A DNA stretch of 64,000 nucleotides from DATCJA01 sp963814955. Its GTDB lineage: Bacteria; Acidobacteriota; Vicinamibacteria; Vicinamibacterales; UBA2999. The stretch spans positions 132,221 through 196,220 of the forward strand of contig CAWFEX010000002.1 in NCBI GenBank assembly GCA_963814955.1, read 5' to 3'. The notes beneath the pieces were generated by a model that made no database searches, had not been told where the DNA came from, and saw only the letters and a list, made by a program, of their open reading frames with translations. The position numbers and the translations under genes are program-made. This document shows positions 55,445-62,339 of the stretch, one piece after another; within the stretch, counting starts at the first letter, position 1; each line of letters opens with the position of its first letter.

Positions 55445-55948
55445 GTGACGTATCGAACAGTCGGAATGGCCTTCGTGGCGTTGTTCGTGACATGCGCCGC
55501 CAGTGTGGAGGGTGTTCAGCGAGCCTGGCTGGGACTGGGCAAGAAGCAAACCTTCCGGCCGGGCGCGGCCACCAGGGTTGCGGAACCGGTCGTACGTCCG
55601 CGCGCTGAAATTGGCGGAGGCGCAAACGGCGTCTACTGCACCCAACCATGGACCAATGGAGTTACGGTCCACGACCTCGGTTTCATCCCGGCCGGGTTCA
55701 GCGTCACCGTGACCGTCGAGAGTTTCAGCGCCGAGCTGAATCCCGTCGCCGCGGTCCTGGTGCCCTCGCTCGGCCAACCGGCCGGCAACACCCTCAAGAC
55801 GACAACCTTCTACGACGATGATTCAGGCGGCGATCGTGATGCGCGAATCGATTTCGTCGCGCCGCAGGACGGAACCTACATCCTGATGGTCAACGACGTC
55901 ACCGATGGAGCGGTCGGGTGTTATCGCTATCAGGCTCACATTCGTTGA
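55445..55948 (+). CDS. Secreted protein with pre-peptidase C-terminal (PPC)-like fold
   Basis: The 167-residue protein starts at GTG 55445. Signal peptide VTYRTVGMAFVALFVTCAAS. The mature part has TVTVESFSAELNPVAAVLVP and a DDDSGGDRDARIDFVAPQDG segment, then TYILMVNDVTDGAVGCYRYQ. This D-rich beta-sandwich style is typical of PPC domains that follow secreted peptidases, though here it stands alone. Two cysteines (VYCTQ, GCYRY) may form a disulfide. It is divergent from the M1 gene region only by distance. Function not assigned. Confidence 0.65.
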   Translation: MTYRTVGMAFVALFVTCAASVEGVQRAWLGLGKKQTFRPGAATRVAEPVVRPRAEIGGGANGVYCTQPWTNGVTVHDLGFIPAGFSVTVTVESFSAELNPVAAVLVPSLGQPAGNTLKTTTFYDDDSGGDRDARIDFVAPQDGTYILMVNDVTDGAVGCYRYQAHIR

Positions 55949-55970
55949 AAGTGAGCGCGCGCGCAATGGC

Positions 55971-56817
55971 TCAGGGGTCGACGTCGACGTCCGTGTTGCC
56001 GCGGGGCCGCGAGTAGGCGATGAAGGCCGATCGGCGCTCGACGTCGGTGGGCATGTCCGTTGACGAGGGATGATCCCAGCCGCGAAACATCATGGCGCCG
56101 ACGCGATCCACATGCCAGAAGCCGAATGCATGACCGAGCTCGTGCGCGAAGACGCTGCGTATCGCGGCCATACACCCAGGGCTGTCACCATTGAGCCGGA
56201 TGTGTCCCGCCGATGCGCCGACGAGGCCGCGGCCGCAGGCATCCTGCTCTGTGTAGCGTTCAATCATGATCCAGCCCGGGTCGGGAGTGCGTGGCGTCGG
56301 CCCGGTTTCCCAGCGCGTCAACTGGAATTTCCCGCCGCTGAGTATCGGTACGAGTTTGCGCGCCAGCTGTTCAAGCAACTCCGCCGTGGGACGTGGAAAT
56401 CCTTTCGGACCTTCCGTTTCTATGTAGAACATCGGCGCCTGCGTGAGCACGCGAAGTGACTGAATCGGCGCCTCGTAGCTGTTACGCGCGAACTGGCGGT
56501 AGAAGTCCAGATCGAAACCGGCTTCCGGAATCAAATCGACCGCGGCCGCACTGGCTCGTGTCTCGCGTGTCACGTACCCAGGCGCGGCGACACTGACGCG
56601 CGAGCCGTCAAGGGTTGCCGTCGCGTTGGCGATCGCTCTTCCAGTAATTGTGTCGGTCACCGTGCCCGTCCATGTTGCGGGCGGCGCTGGTGTAGGTACC
56701 GGCGCCGACGGCGGTCACCGGAGAAGGCATGGGTGTCGGTACCGTGGGGAGAGCGGATTCCCCTCCTCCGCATGCCTGGAGAAGGCAGCACAACGCGACG
56801 ATGGCAACGATCTTCAC
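55971..56817 (-). CDS. Metzincin-like zinc protease lipoprotein (frameshifted)
   Basis: A GTG at 56817 gives a lipoprotein signal (VKIVAIVALCCLLQACGGG). A Pro/Thr linker (PTVPTPMPSPVTAVGA) then shifts frame near 56680. The rest reads WTGTVTDTITGRAIANATAT onward, a carboxypeptidase-regulatory-like domain, and ends with the protease domain. VFAHELGHAFGFWHVD supplies HExxHxxGxxH, the metzincin zinc motif, and GAMMFRGW may be the Met-turn. Joined length is about 281. Probably an outer-membrane-anchored zinc endopeptidase. Confidence 0.82.
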
Positions 56818-56882
56818 GGTGGCCGTTGCAGCGAGCCCCAAGATCCGCTGCTGAGTATAAAGACGATGCACGTCGACGAAAG

Positions 56883-57086
56883 TCAAATCGACACGAGAAG
56901 TCGCGTAAGGTCAAAAAGTTCGCGAAGGTATGCCCCGCCGGCAGTTGGTAATGTCCAGCGAGGTTGGGCGGGATTCGGAAAGACGCCTGATGAAGAAGCT
57001 AGAAAAGTACCGAGGAGGATTCCGGCGGTCAGCAGAAAGCCGACGGCAAACGCCGCCCAACGCTCGGTTGCACTATGCGTCTCCAC
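56883..57086 (-). CDS. Small membrane protein, 67 residues
   Basis: GTG start at 57086. One hydrophobic helix (WAAFAVGFLLTAGILLGTFL) lies after METHSATER. The tail, PAQPRWTLPTAGGAYLREL, is short and polar. Composition is like a real small membrane protein, but no family or ribosome site is convincing. It lies between the protease and the hydrolase. The remainder of 56818-57309 holds only the hairpin element at 57254. Confidence 0.4.
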   Translation of the reverse strand: METHSATERWAAFAVGFLLTAGILLGTFLASSSGVFPNPAQPRWTLPTAGGAYLRELFDLTRLLVSI

Positions 57087-57253
57087 GGCAAGGGAGAGTC
57101 TCTGCCAAGGCGCGACGCGGCGTCAAGCACAACAGGGGCTTGCGACCTTCACCTCGACGAATCGTTACGGGAAAGACACAGCCAGGCGGCGTCTTCGCCC
57201 GTCGACTCCCTGCCCGTCGTCGCCGAAGAGCCTTTCCTGTGGCATAGTTACGG

Positions 57254-57309
57254 CCGCCAGCCAGGAAAAGCTCGCGGGGTTGGCCCGTGGCTGGTCTCAC
57301 AGACAGGAG
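57254..57309 (+). promoter_or_regulatory. Hairpin element upstream of the Tat-exported hydrolase
   Basis: CCAGCCA ... TGGCTGG can pair, followed by TCTCACAGACAGGAG directly before the ATG. The 28 bases 57282-57309 match 45293-45320 with 4 mismatches. Here the conserved tail also supplies the ribosome-binding ACAGGAG. Confidence 0.55.
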
Positions 57310-58312
57310 ATGCGTGTGGCAACGATGAATTGGACACGGCGAACGTTTCTTGGAACGCTCGGCGCGAGTGTCGCGGCGAGCGAGCTCGCGTCTCTCGCGG
57401 CTCGGGCGCAGGGCCAGGCGCCGGCGCCCAATCCGGCACGGGATGCGGCCAATGTCGAAAGAGACGTGGTCTTCGGCAAGGGAGGCGACGTCGATCTTCA
57501 TTGCGACATCTACAAGCCACCGGCCGCCTCGAAGCGTATGGCCATCCTGCACTTTCATGGCGGCGGCTTCGCGGGCGGTAACAAGAACAACCTTGCGGCG
57601 CGATTGCAGCCGCTGTCGGCACTGGGCTACGTCAACATTGCCGTGCAGTACCGGTTGGCAGGCGTCGCCAAATGGCCTGCGCAAATCGAAGACGTGAAGG
57701 CCGCGATCCGTTGGACCCGCGCCAATGCATCGCGCCTCGGCATCGACCCGGCACGCATCGGAGTCGCAGGGTATTCCGCCGGCGGACATCTGGCGCTCTT
57801 CGCCGCCGGGACGCAGAATCAGCCTCAGTACCGAAGGCAGCGGTGGTAATCCCGGCGCAGGCACGCAGGTGGCAGCCTGCATGGCCTACTACGCCGTAAC
57901 CGGACCCGCCTGGGAAGGATTCCGGAAACAGTTCCCGATGCCCGAAGGCAGCAGCGACGAGGCGTGGAAGCAGGCGGAGCCGGGTACTCACATCAAGGGC
58001 TTTCCGGCCACGGTGCTCTATCACGGACTCGCTGACACGACGGTTCGTCCGGAGAGCAGCGAGGAGTTCCTGAAGCTGCTGCGTGGCGCCAACATCCCAT
58101 CCGAGCTGCACGAGTTCGCCGGCGTACCGCACGAGTTCGTTGGCATTCCTGAATTTGCGGACTCAACGGCCCGGCTGAACGACTTCTTCCTCGAACGCCA
58201 TGTCATCAATCCGAGGACGTATCCCGCGTTCGGCGCGGGCCGAGGCGGCGGTGGCCGGGGCGGTGAAGGTGGGCGTGGCGGCGAAGGCGGGCGTGGAGGC
58301 CGCGGCCAGTAG
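57310..58312 (+). CDS. Tat-exported alpha/beta hydrolase, acetylesterase type (frameshifted)
   Basis: ATG at 57310 (MRVATMNWTRRTFLGTLGAS) with a twin-arginine signal RRTFLG. HSL-like motifs are ILHFHGGGFAGGNKNN (oxyanion HGGG) and GVAGYSAGGHLALFAA with the nucleophile Ser. The frame breaks near 57835 and continues in the other frame. The catalytic Asp lies in YHGLADTTVRPE and the His in GVPHEFVGIPEF. The C-terminus is a Gly/Arg-rich tail (GRGGGGRGGEGGRGGEGGRG). Joined length about 334. Periplasmic or secreted esterase; substrate unknown. The conserved hairpin element precedes it. Confidence 0.88.
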
Positions 58313-58353
58313 CGCCAGCCAAGGAGTCGCCCTTACCGCATAGCGGTCCAATC

Positions 58354-59535
58354 ATGCTGAAGGCAACAGCCGGCGCGATCCTGCCGACCACCGTTACCGG
58401 ATCGCTGCCGCGCCCAAGCTGGTACACCGAGAATCTCGGCACCCGGTCGTTTCTCGACGCGATGGTGACCTCCCGTTTCCGGGAGCAGTACGTGGACGCC
58501 CTGTCGGTTTATCTGCGCGACCAGGAACTGGCAGGGCTCGACATCGTCACCGACGGAGACTGCCGCTTCGATCAGGATGTGGGCGGACAGAGCTGGACGG
58601 GTTATCCGCCGCACCACATGGAGGGCTTCGACAGGCTCCAGCCCAAGCTGGCGACGGTGGGCGCCGGCGGCATCGCGTTTCCGCGCGGACACATCCTGCA
58701 CGATTATCTCGAAGCCCGGGTCATGCCCAAGATAGTCGGCCCGGTCAGCCGCGGGGAGCTGCAATACGCGGAGATCTGGAAGACAGCCCAGCGGCTCACC
58801 GCAAAGCCGGTGAAATTCGGGACCGTCACACCCGAGCTCGTGGCGTTTGCGGTGCAGGACGAACACTACAAGGATCTGCCGTCGCGCATCATGGCCATCA
58901 GCGACGCATTCAACCAGGAATTGCACGACGTCGCCGATGCCGGCTGTCCTGTGATCCAGATGGAAGAGCCGCAAATCCATCTGCTCGCAGCGCGCGGCTA
59001 TGTGGACGAGATCATCAATCCCGCGTTCATGCTGAAGGTGTTCAACAACACCGTCAAAGGACTGCGCGCGAAGACCGAGGTGTGGTGCCACACGTGCTGG
59101 GGGAATCCATCGCAGCAGCGGATGTTCAAGACGGTGCAGTCGTACAAGCCGGCGCTCGAGCTGCTGAACCAGGTTGACGCGGACGTCGTCACGTTCGAGA
59201 TGAAAAGCTCCAATCTGGCCGACCTTGAAAACGTGGGTCGCGCCATTACGGACAAGAAGGTGGCCATCGGCGCCATCGATCACCACACGCTGCAAGTTGA
59301 ATCACCCGAAGAAGTGGCCGACGTCGCGCGAGCTGCGCTTCGGCACATTCCGGCCGAGCGGCTGATTCTCTCGTCCGATTGCGGCATGGGGCGCGAAGGC
59401 ATGGGACGACGCCACGCCTTCTACAAGATGGTGGCGCTCGTACAGGGCGCCAATATCGTGCGCCGTGAGCTCGGTCTGCCCGAGTCGTTTTCGCTGGGCG
59501 CCGATCCGAGGTTTTCGCTGCTGCGAACTCGCTAA
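58354..59535 (+). CDS. MetE-like cobalamin-independent methionine synthase family protein
   Basis: The 393-residue protein starts MLKATAGAILPTTVTGSLPR. Its features are QELAGLDIVTDGDCRFDQDV, a likely zinc triad H-x-C in VWCHTCWGNPSQQ, and Cys in LILSSDCGMGREGM, plus MEEPQIH. This is the MetE C-terminal (UROD/MetE-like) barrel only; it lacks the N-terminal half of full MetE (about 750 residues), so it resembles core-MetE proteins that use methylated donors other than folate. It may methylate a thiol. It starts 41 bp after the hydrolase gene and may be cotranscribed with it. Confidence 0.88.
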   Translation: MLKATAGAILPTTVTGSLPRPSWYTENLGTRSFLDAMVTSRFREQYVDALSVYLRDQELAGLDIVTDGDCRFDQDVGGQSWTGYPPHHMEGFDRLQPKLATVGAGGIAFPRGHILHDYLEARVMPKIVGPVSRGELQYAEIWKTAQRLTAKPVKFGTVTPELVAFAVQDEHYKDLPSRIMAISDAFNQELHDVADAGCPVIQMEEPQIHLLAARGYVDEIINPAFMLKVFNNTVKGLRAKTEVWCHTCWGNPSQQRMFKTVQSYKPALELLNQVDADVVTFEMKSSNLADLENVGRAITDKKVAIGAIDHHTLQVESPEEVADVARAALRHIPAERLILSSDCGMGREGMGRRHAFYKMVALVQGANIVRRELGLPESFSLGADPRFSLLRTR

Positions 59536-59553
59536 GGCCGGTTAGAACCAGAG

Positions 59554-59650
59554 CAAGTCACAAGGCACAAGTCACAAGGCACAAACAGGTTCGAGTCGGT
59601 GATTTGTGATTGTGACTTGAGCCTTGTGACCTGTGACTTGTGACTTACAA
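59554..59650. repeat. Heptamer tandem repeat, AAGTCAC/AAGGCAC type, with inverted arm
   Basis: AAGTCACAAGGCAC is repeated, then GTGACTTGAGCCTTGTGAC and GTGACTTGTGACTT form a complementary arm. The unit is 7 bp, grouped as 14-bp pairs. The two arms could fold into a long hairpin just after the MetE-like gene. Confidence 0.88.
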
Positions 59651-60061
59651 GGACTTCAGATCGTCCCCTCACCCGCCGCGCGGCCGACACTGATCGCCGC
59701 GAGCGATATGGCCCCGCCATCGCCCGTTCGCGTCAATGGCCGGCCTCGGGCGGCCACAGAGAGGTCCACAACCGCCCGCAGTATCGGCACCGACCGGTAT
59801 GCAGATCCCACTCGTGCCGCCCACGAGTGCGCCACACGCACCGTATCCACATACGAAATGGAGCAAGCCTGCGCAATTTCCGAACGCGGGTGAGAGTCAC
59901 CGGCGCGGTCCGACATCATCGGGGCAAACCGGCGCCGGTCCACTAGCTCTGCAGCAGCGGTGAGCGGCTGGCAGGCGGGGTCTTCGGGCGCTCGAGGCCA
60001 TCATATGAAAGGACGATCTCGGACACCGATTGGTCGCAGAGGTCCGGTGGTTCTCAGGCAC
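59651..60061. other. Stretch without a supported gene
   Basis: About 410 bp at the edge of the accessory junction. Overlapping frames exist on both strands, but none has a good start, ribosome site and sensible protein. A minus-strand Cys/Gly-rich frame (59669-59866) was considered and left out. Confidence 0.5.
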
Positions 60062-60190
60062 TCAGTTGCAGCCGCGGAGCAGGAATATGACAAACAGGAG
60101 CGAAGCCGGTACGCCGAGCAGCCACAAAAAGATATAGCCGATCGCCCCTTGCTCCTGCTGGTACCGATGGGACATTGACGGGATCTTCAT
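60062..60190 (-). CDS. Small single-span membrane protein, 42 residues
   Basis: ATG at 60190 is preceded by GGAGTG. The peptide starts MKIPSMSHRYQQEQGAIGYI and continues with FLWLLGVPASLLFVIFLLRG, ending CN. A hydrophobic hairpin-like helix with a conserved-looking IGYxxLWLLGVP core suggests a small family, not identified here. An octamer repeat overlaps the upstream region. Confidence 0.55.
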   Translation of the reverse strand: MKIPSMSHRYQQEQGAIGYIFLWLLGVPASLLFVIFLLRGCN

Positions 60191-60192
60191 AC

Positions 60193-60217
60193 TCACTCCT
60201 TCACTCCTTCACTCCTG
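60193..60217. repeat. Octamer repeat CACTCCTT x3
   Basis: Three tandem copies of CACTCCTT (last one CACTCCTG) lie directly upstream of the small membrane-protein gene and overlap its likely ribosome-binding region. Confidence 0.85.
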
Positions 60218-60257
60218 CTTCAGCGGCGCGTCGCACACGTCGCCACCGCAGACGCTC

Positions 60258-60464
60258 TCACACACCCAACACGATGACTGGTCCCCGTTTGTCTGGAGGA
60301 GGCGGCGGTTCCTTGATCGGAACCGGCTCGGGCTCGGTCGGCGGCGTGTCGGGAGTTTCGTCGCGGTCGCGCTTTCCCTCGCCCTCGTCATCAATCACGT
60401 CGCCTGTTCGCGGCGGCACGTCTGCGAACGAGGAGCATCCGCGATCGACTGGTACAACACTCAC
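60258..60464 (-). CDS. Proline-rich acidic small protein
   Basis: GTG at 60464 gives 68 residues: a Cys early (VDRGCSSFADVPP), then an acidic linker (DDEGEGKRDRDE), then TPPTEPEPVPIKEPPPPPDK. It may be the C-terminal continuation of the lipoprotein at 60525-60638 after a frameshift, since no start signal is seen here and the lipoprotein is short. Alternatively it is a stray frame. Confidence 0.35.
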   Translation of the reverse strand: MSVVPVDRGCSSFADVPPRTGDVIDDEGEGKRDRDETPDTPPTEPEPVPIKEPPPPPDKRGPVIVLGV

Positions 60465-60524
60465 AGCGTTTTGATTTGCAGGTTTTCGGCCAAGTCGGCC
60501 GAGCGGCTAACCGTAGAGCCAGGG

Positions 60525-60638
60525 CTATGACGGTTCCGATGGGTTCTGATCAGTGAACGAAGGTGCGGTCGGGGAACTCGCAGATTGATTGCTGCACGCT
60601 GCCGCGAAGATGCACAGGCCGAGAATTGAACGTCGCAT
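60525..60638 (-). CDS. Small lipoprotein, 37 residues
   Basis: ATG at 60638 is preceded by AAGGAGT at a good distance. The peptide is MRRSILGLCIFAAACSNQSA, with lipobox AAAC, then a Ser/Pro/Thr-rich tail. Such tiny lipoproteins are often truncated by frameshift, and the proline-rich frame at 60258-60464 on the same strand could be its continuation. Confidence 0.55.
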   Translation of the reverse strand: MRRSILGLCIFAAACSNQSASSPTAPSFTDQNPSEPS

Positions 60639-60996
60639 TCGGGACTCCTTTTCAGGCAATTTGTGTTTGTCCGTAGGATTCTTCACGCGACTGCTACGTC
60701 CGGCGCGCCACAGCGTACCGCCCGACGTCTATTCACGGCTGTATCGAACTGAACACTGCACGGCGGCTGAAACGCAATTCGTTGTCGCTCTGTATGTGCG
60801 GATGTGCTGGAGGGGCTGCCGCACCACTCGAATTGGTCCTGTTCGGAGAAGCCCGTTTCGCACGTTGCGTCGTCAACGAAGATCGGGAATCGAAAAGCTT
60901 GGCGGCAGGGACAAAACAGGGACAGTCGGGCGGCTTACGGCAAGTCGCAGGATCGGTACCGTTCGCCGATCGCTTGGATTCACGAACAAAAGCGAG
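60639..60996. other. Stretch without a supported gene
   Basis: About 360 bp just before the tRNA fragment. Frames on both strands read into the tRNA sequence (GVWVRSPPPA on minus) and are artefacts. No integrase gene was recognised. Confidence 0.5.
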
Positions 60997-61048
60997 TGCC
61001 GGGGGCGGGGATCGAACCCACACGCCCTTACGGGCCCGGGATTTTAAG
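60997..61048 (-). pseudogene. 3' fragment of a tRNA-Leu (anticodon TAA), candidate attachment site
   Basis: Minus strand, 61048 down to 60997: anticodon loop CTTAAAA (anticodon TAA), half of the anticodon stem (TCCCG), variable arm GCCC-GTAA-GGGC, T-arm GTGGG-TTCGATC-CCCGC with one G-U, acceptor CCCCCGGC and discriminator A. The bases before the loop (GTCCC) cannot pair with TCCCG, and no D-arm or 5' acceptor strand is present, so the molecule begins at the anticodon loop. That is the usual crossover region for tyrosine integrases in tRNA genes. CCA is not encoded. Confidence 0.75.
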
Positions 61049-61066
61049 GGGACACGCCAGTACGAC

Positions 61067-61098
61067 AACAGGCCGAAATCGAAAGTTTTCGGCCTGTT
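61067..61098. terminator. Perfect 12-bp hairpin next to the tRNA fragment
   Basis: AACAGGCCGAAA (61067) pairs perfectly with TTTCGGCCTGTT (61087) across an 8-base loop. It has an A-rich 5' side and T-rich 3' side, so it could end transcription in either direction. It lies 19 bp from the tRNA-Leu fragment. Confidence 0.6.
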
Positions 61099-61190
61099 CT
61101 GCTGTACATCAACTTTGTTCCCGTCGGGTAGAATTGGATGCCGTTTGATCGCTGTTGGGCACAAACGCGGGCACATTCTCGGAGGGCACT

Positions 61191-61359
61191 GTGCGAAGTT
61201 CTCTTGTGGGTGTCATCTGCATCTTGGCGCTCTCGAACTCCAGTGGACGCGCAAGCACCACGTCTGCTGGGCGGACTCCAACATTCGGTGAATATTCAGA
61301 GCGGCTTCATCACCGGGAGCTGTGTTCCGCGAATGGCCTGAGATTCAGCAGGATCGATA
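61191..61359 (+). pseudogene. Exported Rap1a/Tai-like protein gene cut by IS21
   Basis: GTG at 61191, preceded by TCGGAGGG, encodes a signal peptide (VRSSLVGVICILALSNSSGR). After one or two frame changes the sequence reads VNIQSGFITG and then AVFREWPEIQQDRYV, which resembles the 'SGxxTG ... Q..YVMGVVDG' start of Rap1a/Tai-type immunity-like proteins. It stops at RYV, exactly where the IS left end begins. The remainder should lie beyond the element. Family call is tentative. Confidence 0.45.
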
Positions 61360-61368
61360 TGTGTCACC

Positions 61369-61413
61369 GAACGTTCAAATGCGGCCACTGAGGAACGTTT
61401 GAAAAGCGGCCAC
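61369..61413 (+). repeat. IS21 left-end terminal repeats
   Basis: Two tandem copies, GAACGTTCAAATGCGGCCAC (61369-61388) and GAACGTTTGAAAAGCGGCCA C (61393-61413), lie 24 bp apart start to start. They are reverse complements of the right-end repeats at 63963-63983 (19 of 21) and 63988 onward. IstA binds such repeats. Confidence 0.9.
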
Positions 61414-61594
61414 GCGGTAGGCGGTCTGAGTATCGTCTGACTCCTCACCCGCGCGCAAGCGCGGGCCGTTCTTGGTCTTCAGTTCCTCTCAAACAGACAG
61501 CGATGGCGGTGGACGCTTGTGGGAATCGCGCAGCGATTTCCAAGGCGCGGTGGGCGCGTTCTGTGCGTCCACGGCGCCGGCAGCGTCCACGGCC

Positions 61595-62339
61595 TCAGTC
61601 GTCGGCCGTACTCGCGCGCTGGCGGAGGCGATAGCTCTTGCCGGTCATCTGGACGATGGTCGCGTGCGCGAGGAAGCGATCGAGAATGGCGGTGGCCGCG
61701 GGCACGTCGCCGAGGAAGACGCCCCAATCCTGCGTCGGCCGATTCGTCGTGATGAGCGTCGACGCCGTTTCGTGACGCCGCACAAAGACCTCGAGGAGAT
61801 CCTCGGCCGCATTCGAGCCGAGCTTCTTCATCCCGAAGTCTTCGAGGACGAGCAGGTCGACGCGGGTGAGCTGCTGGACCAGATCGCGTCGCTCGCCGGT
61901 GGCCTCGGCCTCGGCGAAGTCGGCCGCGAGATCGAAGGTGCTGCGCACGAGCGCGCGGCGGCCGGCGCGAATCGCGCCGATGGCGATGGCGGTGGCGATG
62001 TGCGATTTGCCGACGCCGGGTGGGCCGATCAGCAGCACGCCGCTGTGCGTGTCGACGAAGCGCGCGCTGGCCAATTCGACGATCTTCGTCTTCGGCATCT
62101 TCGGATTAAAGCTCCAGTCGAAATCGGCGAGCGTCTTCATCGACGGTGATGCCGGCTTGTTTCAGCCGGCGCGCGAAGAGCCGATCCGCGCGGCGGGCGA
62201 GCTCGTCCTCGACGAGCAGCTCGAGAAACTCGAGATGCGGCAACGGCGCGGCTTCCGCTTGGGCGACGCGACCAGGCAGGGCCTCGACCATGCCCGACAG
62301 GCGCAGATGGCGGAGGCGCGTCGTTAATTGTGGATTCAT
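61595..62339 (-). CDS. istB: IS21 transposition helper ATPase IstB (frameshifted)
   Basis: ATG at 62339 (MNPQLTTRLRHLRLSGMVEA). The N-terminal helical part (PHLEFLELLVEDELARRADR) is in one frame. The AAA+ part continues from about 62135 in another frame: TLADFDWSFNPKMPKTKIVE, Walker A LLIGPPGVGKSHIATAI, Walker B LLVLEDFGMKKLG and sensor LITTNRPTQDWG. About 247 residues after joining, the normal size. IstB ATPase assembles on target DNA and activates IstA. The gene overlaps the istA stop by 4 bp. Confidence 0.92.

Noticed and set aside
58313..58353. SAM or cobalamin riboswitch ahead of the MetE-like gene
   Set aside because: Only 41 bp separate it from the previous gene, too short for either class.
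59656..59943. Minus-strand 95-residue frame and a Cys/Gly-rich 65-residue frame overlapping it
   Set aside because: No ribosome site, no recognisable domain and strong overlap of alternative frames on both strands.
60733..61176. Open frame reading GVWVRSPPPA around the tRNA fragment
   Set aside because: This translation is the usual false protein produced by reading through tRNA 3' sequence.
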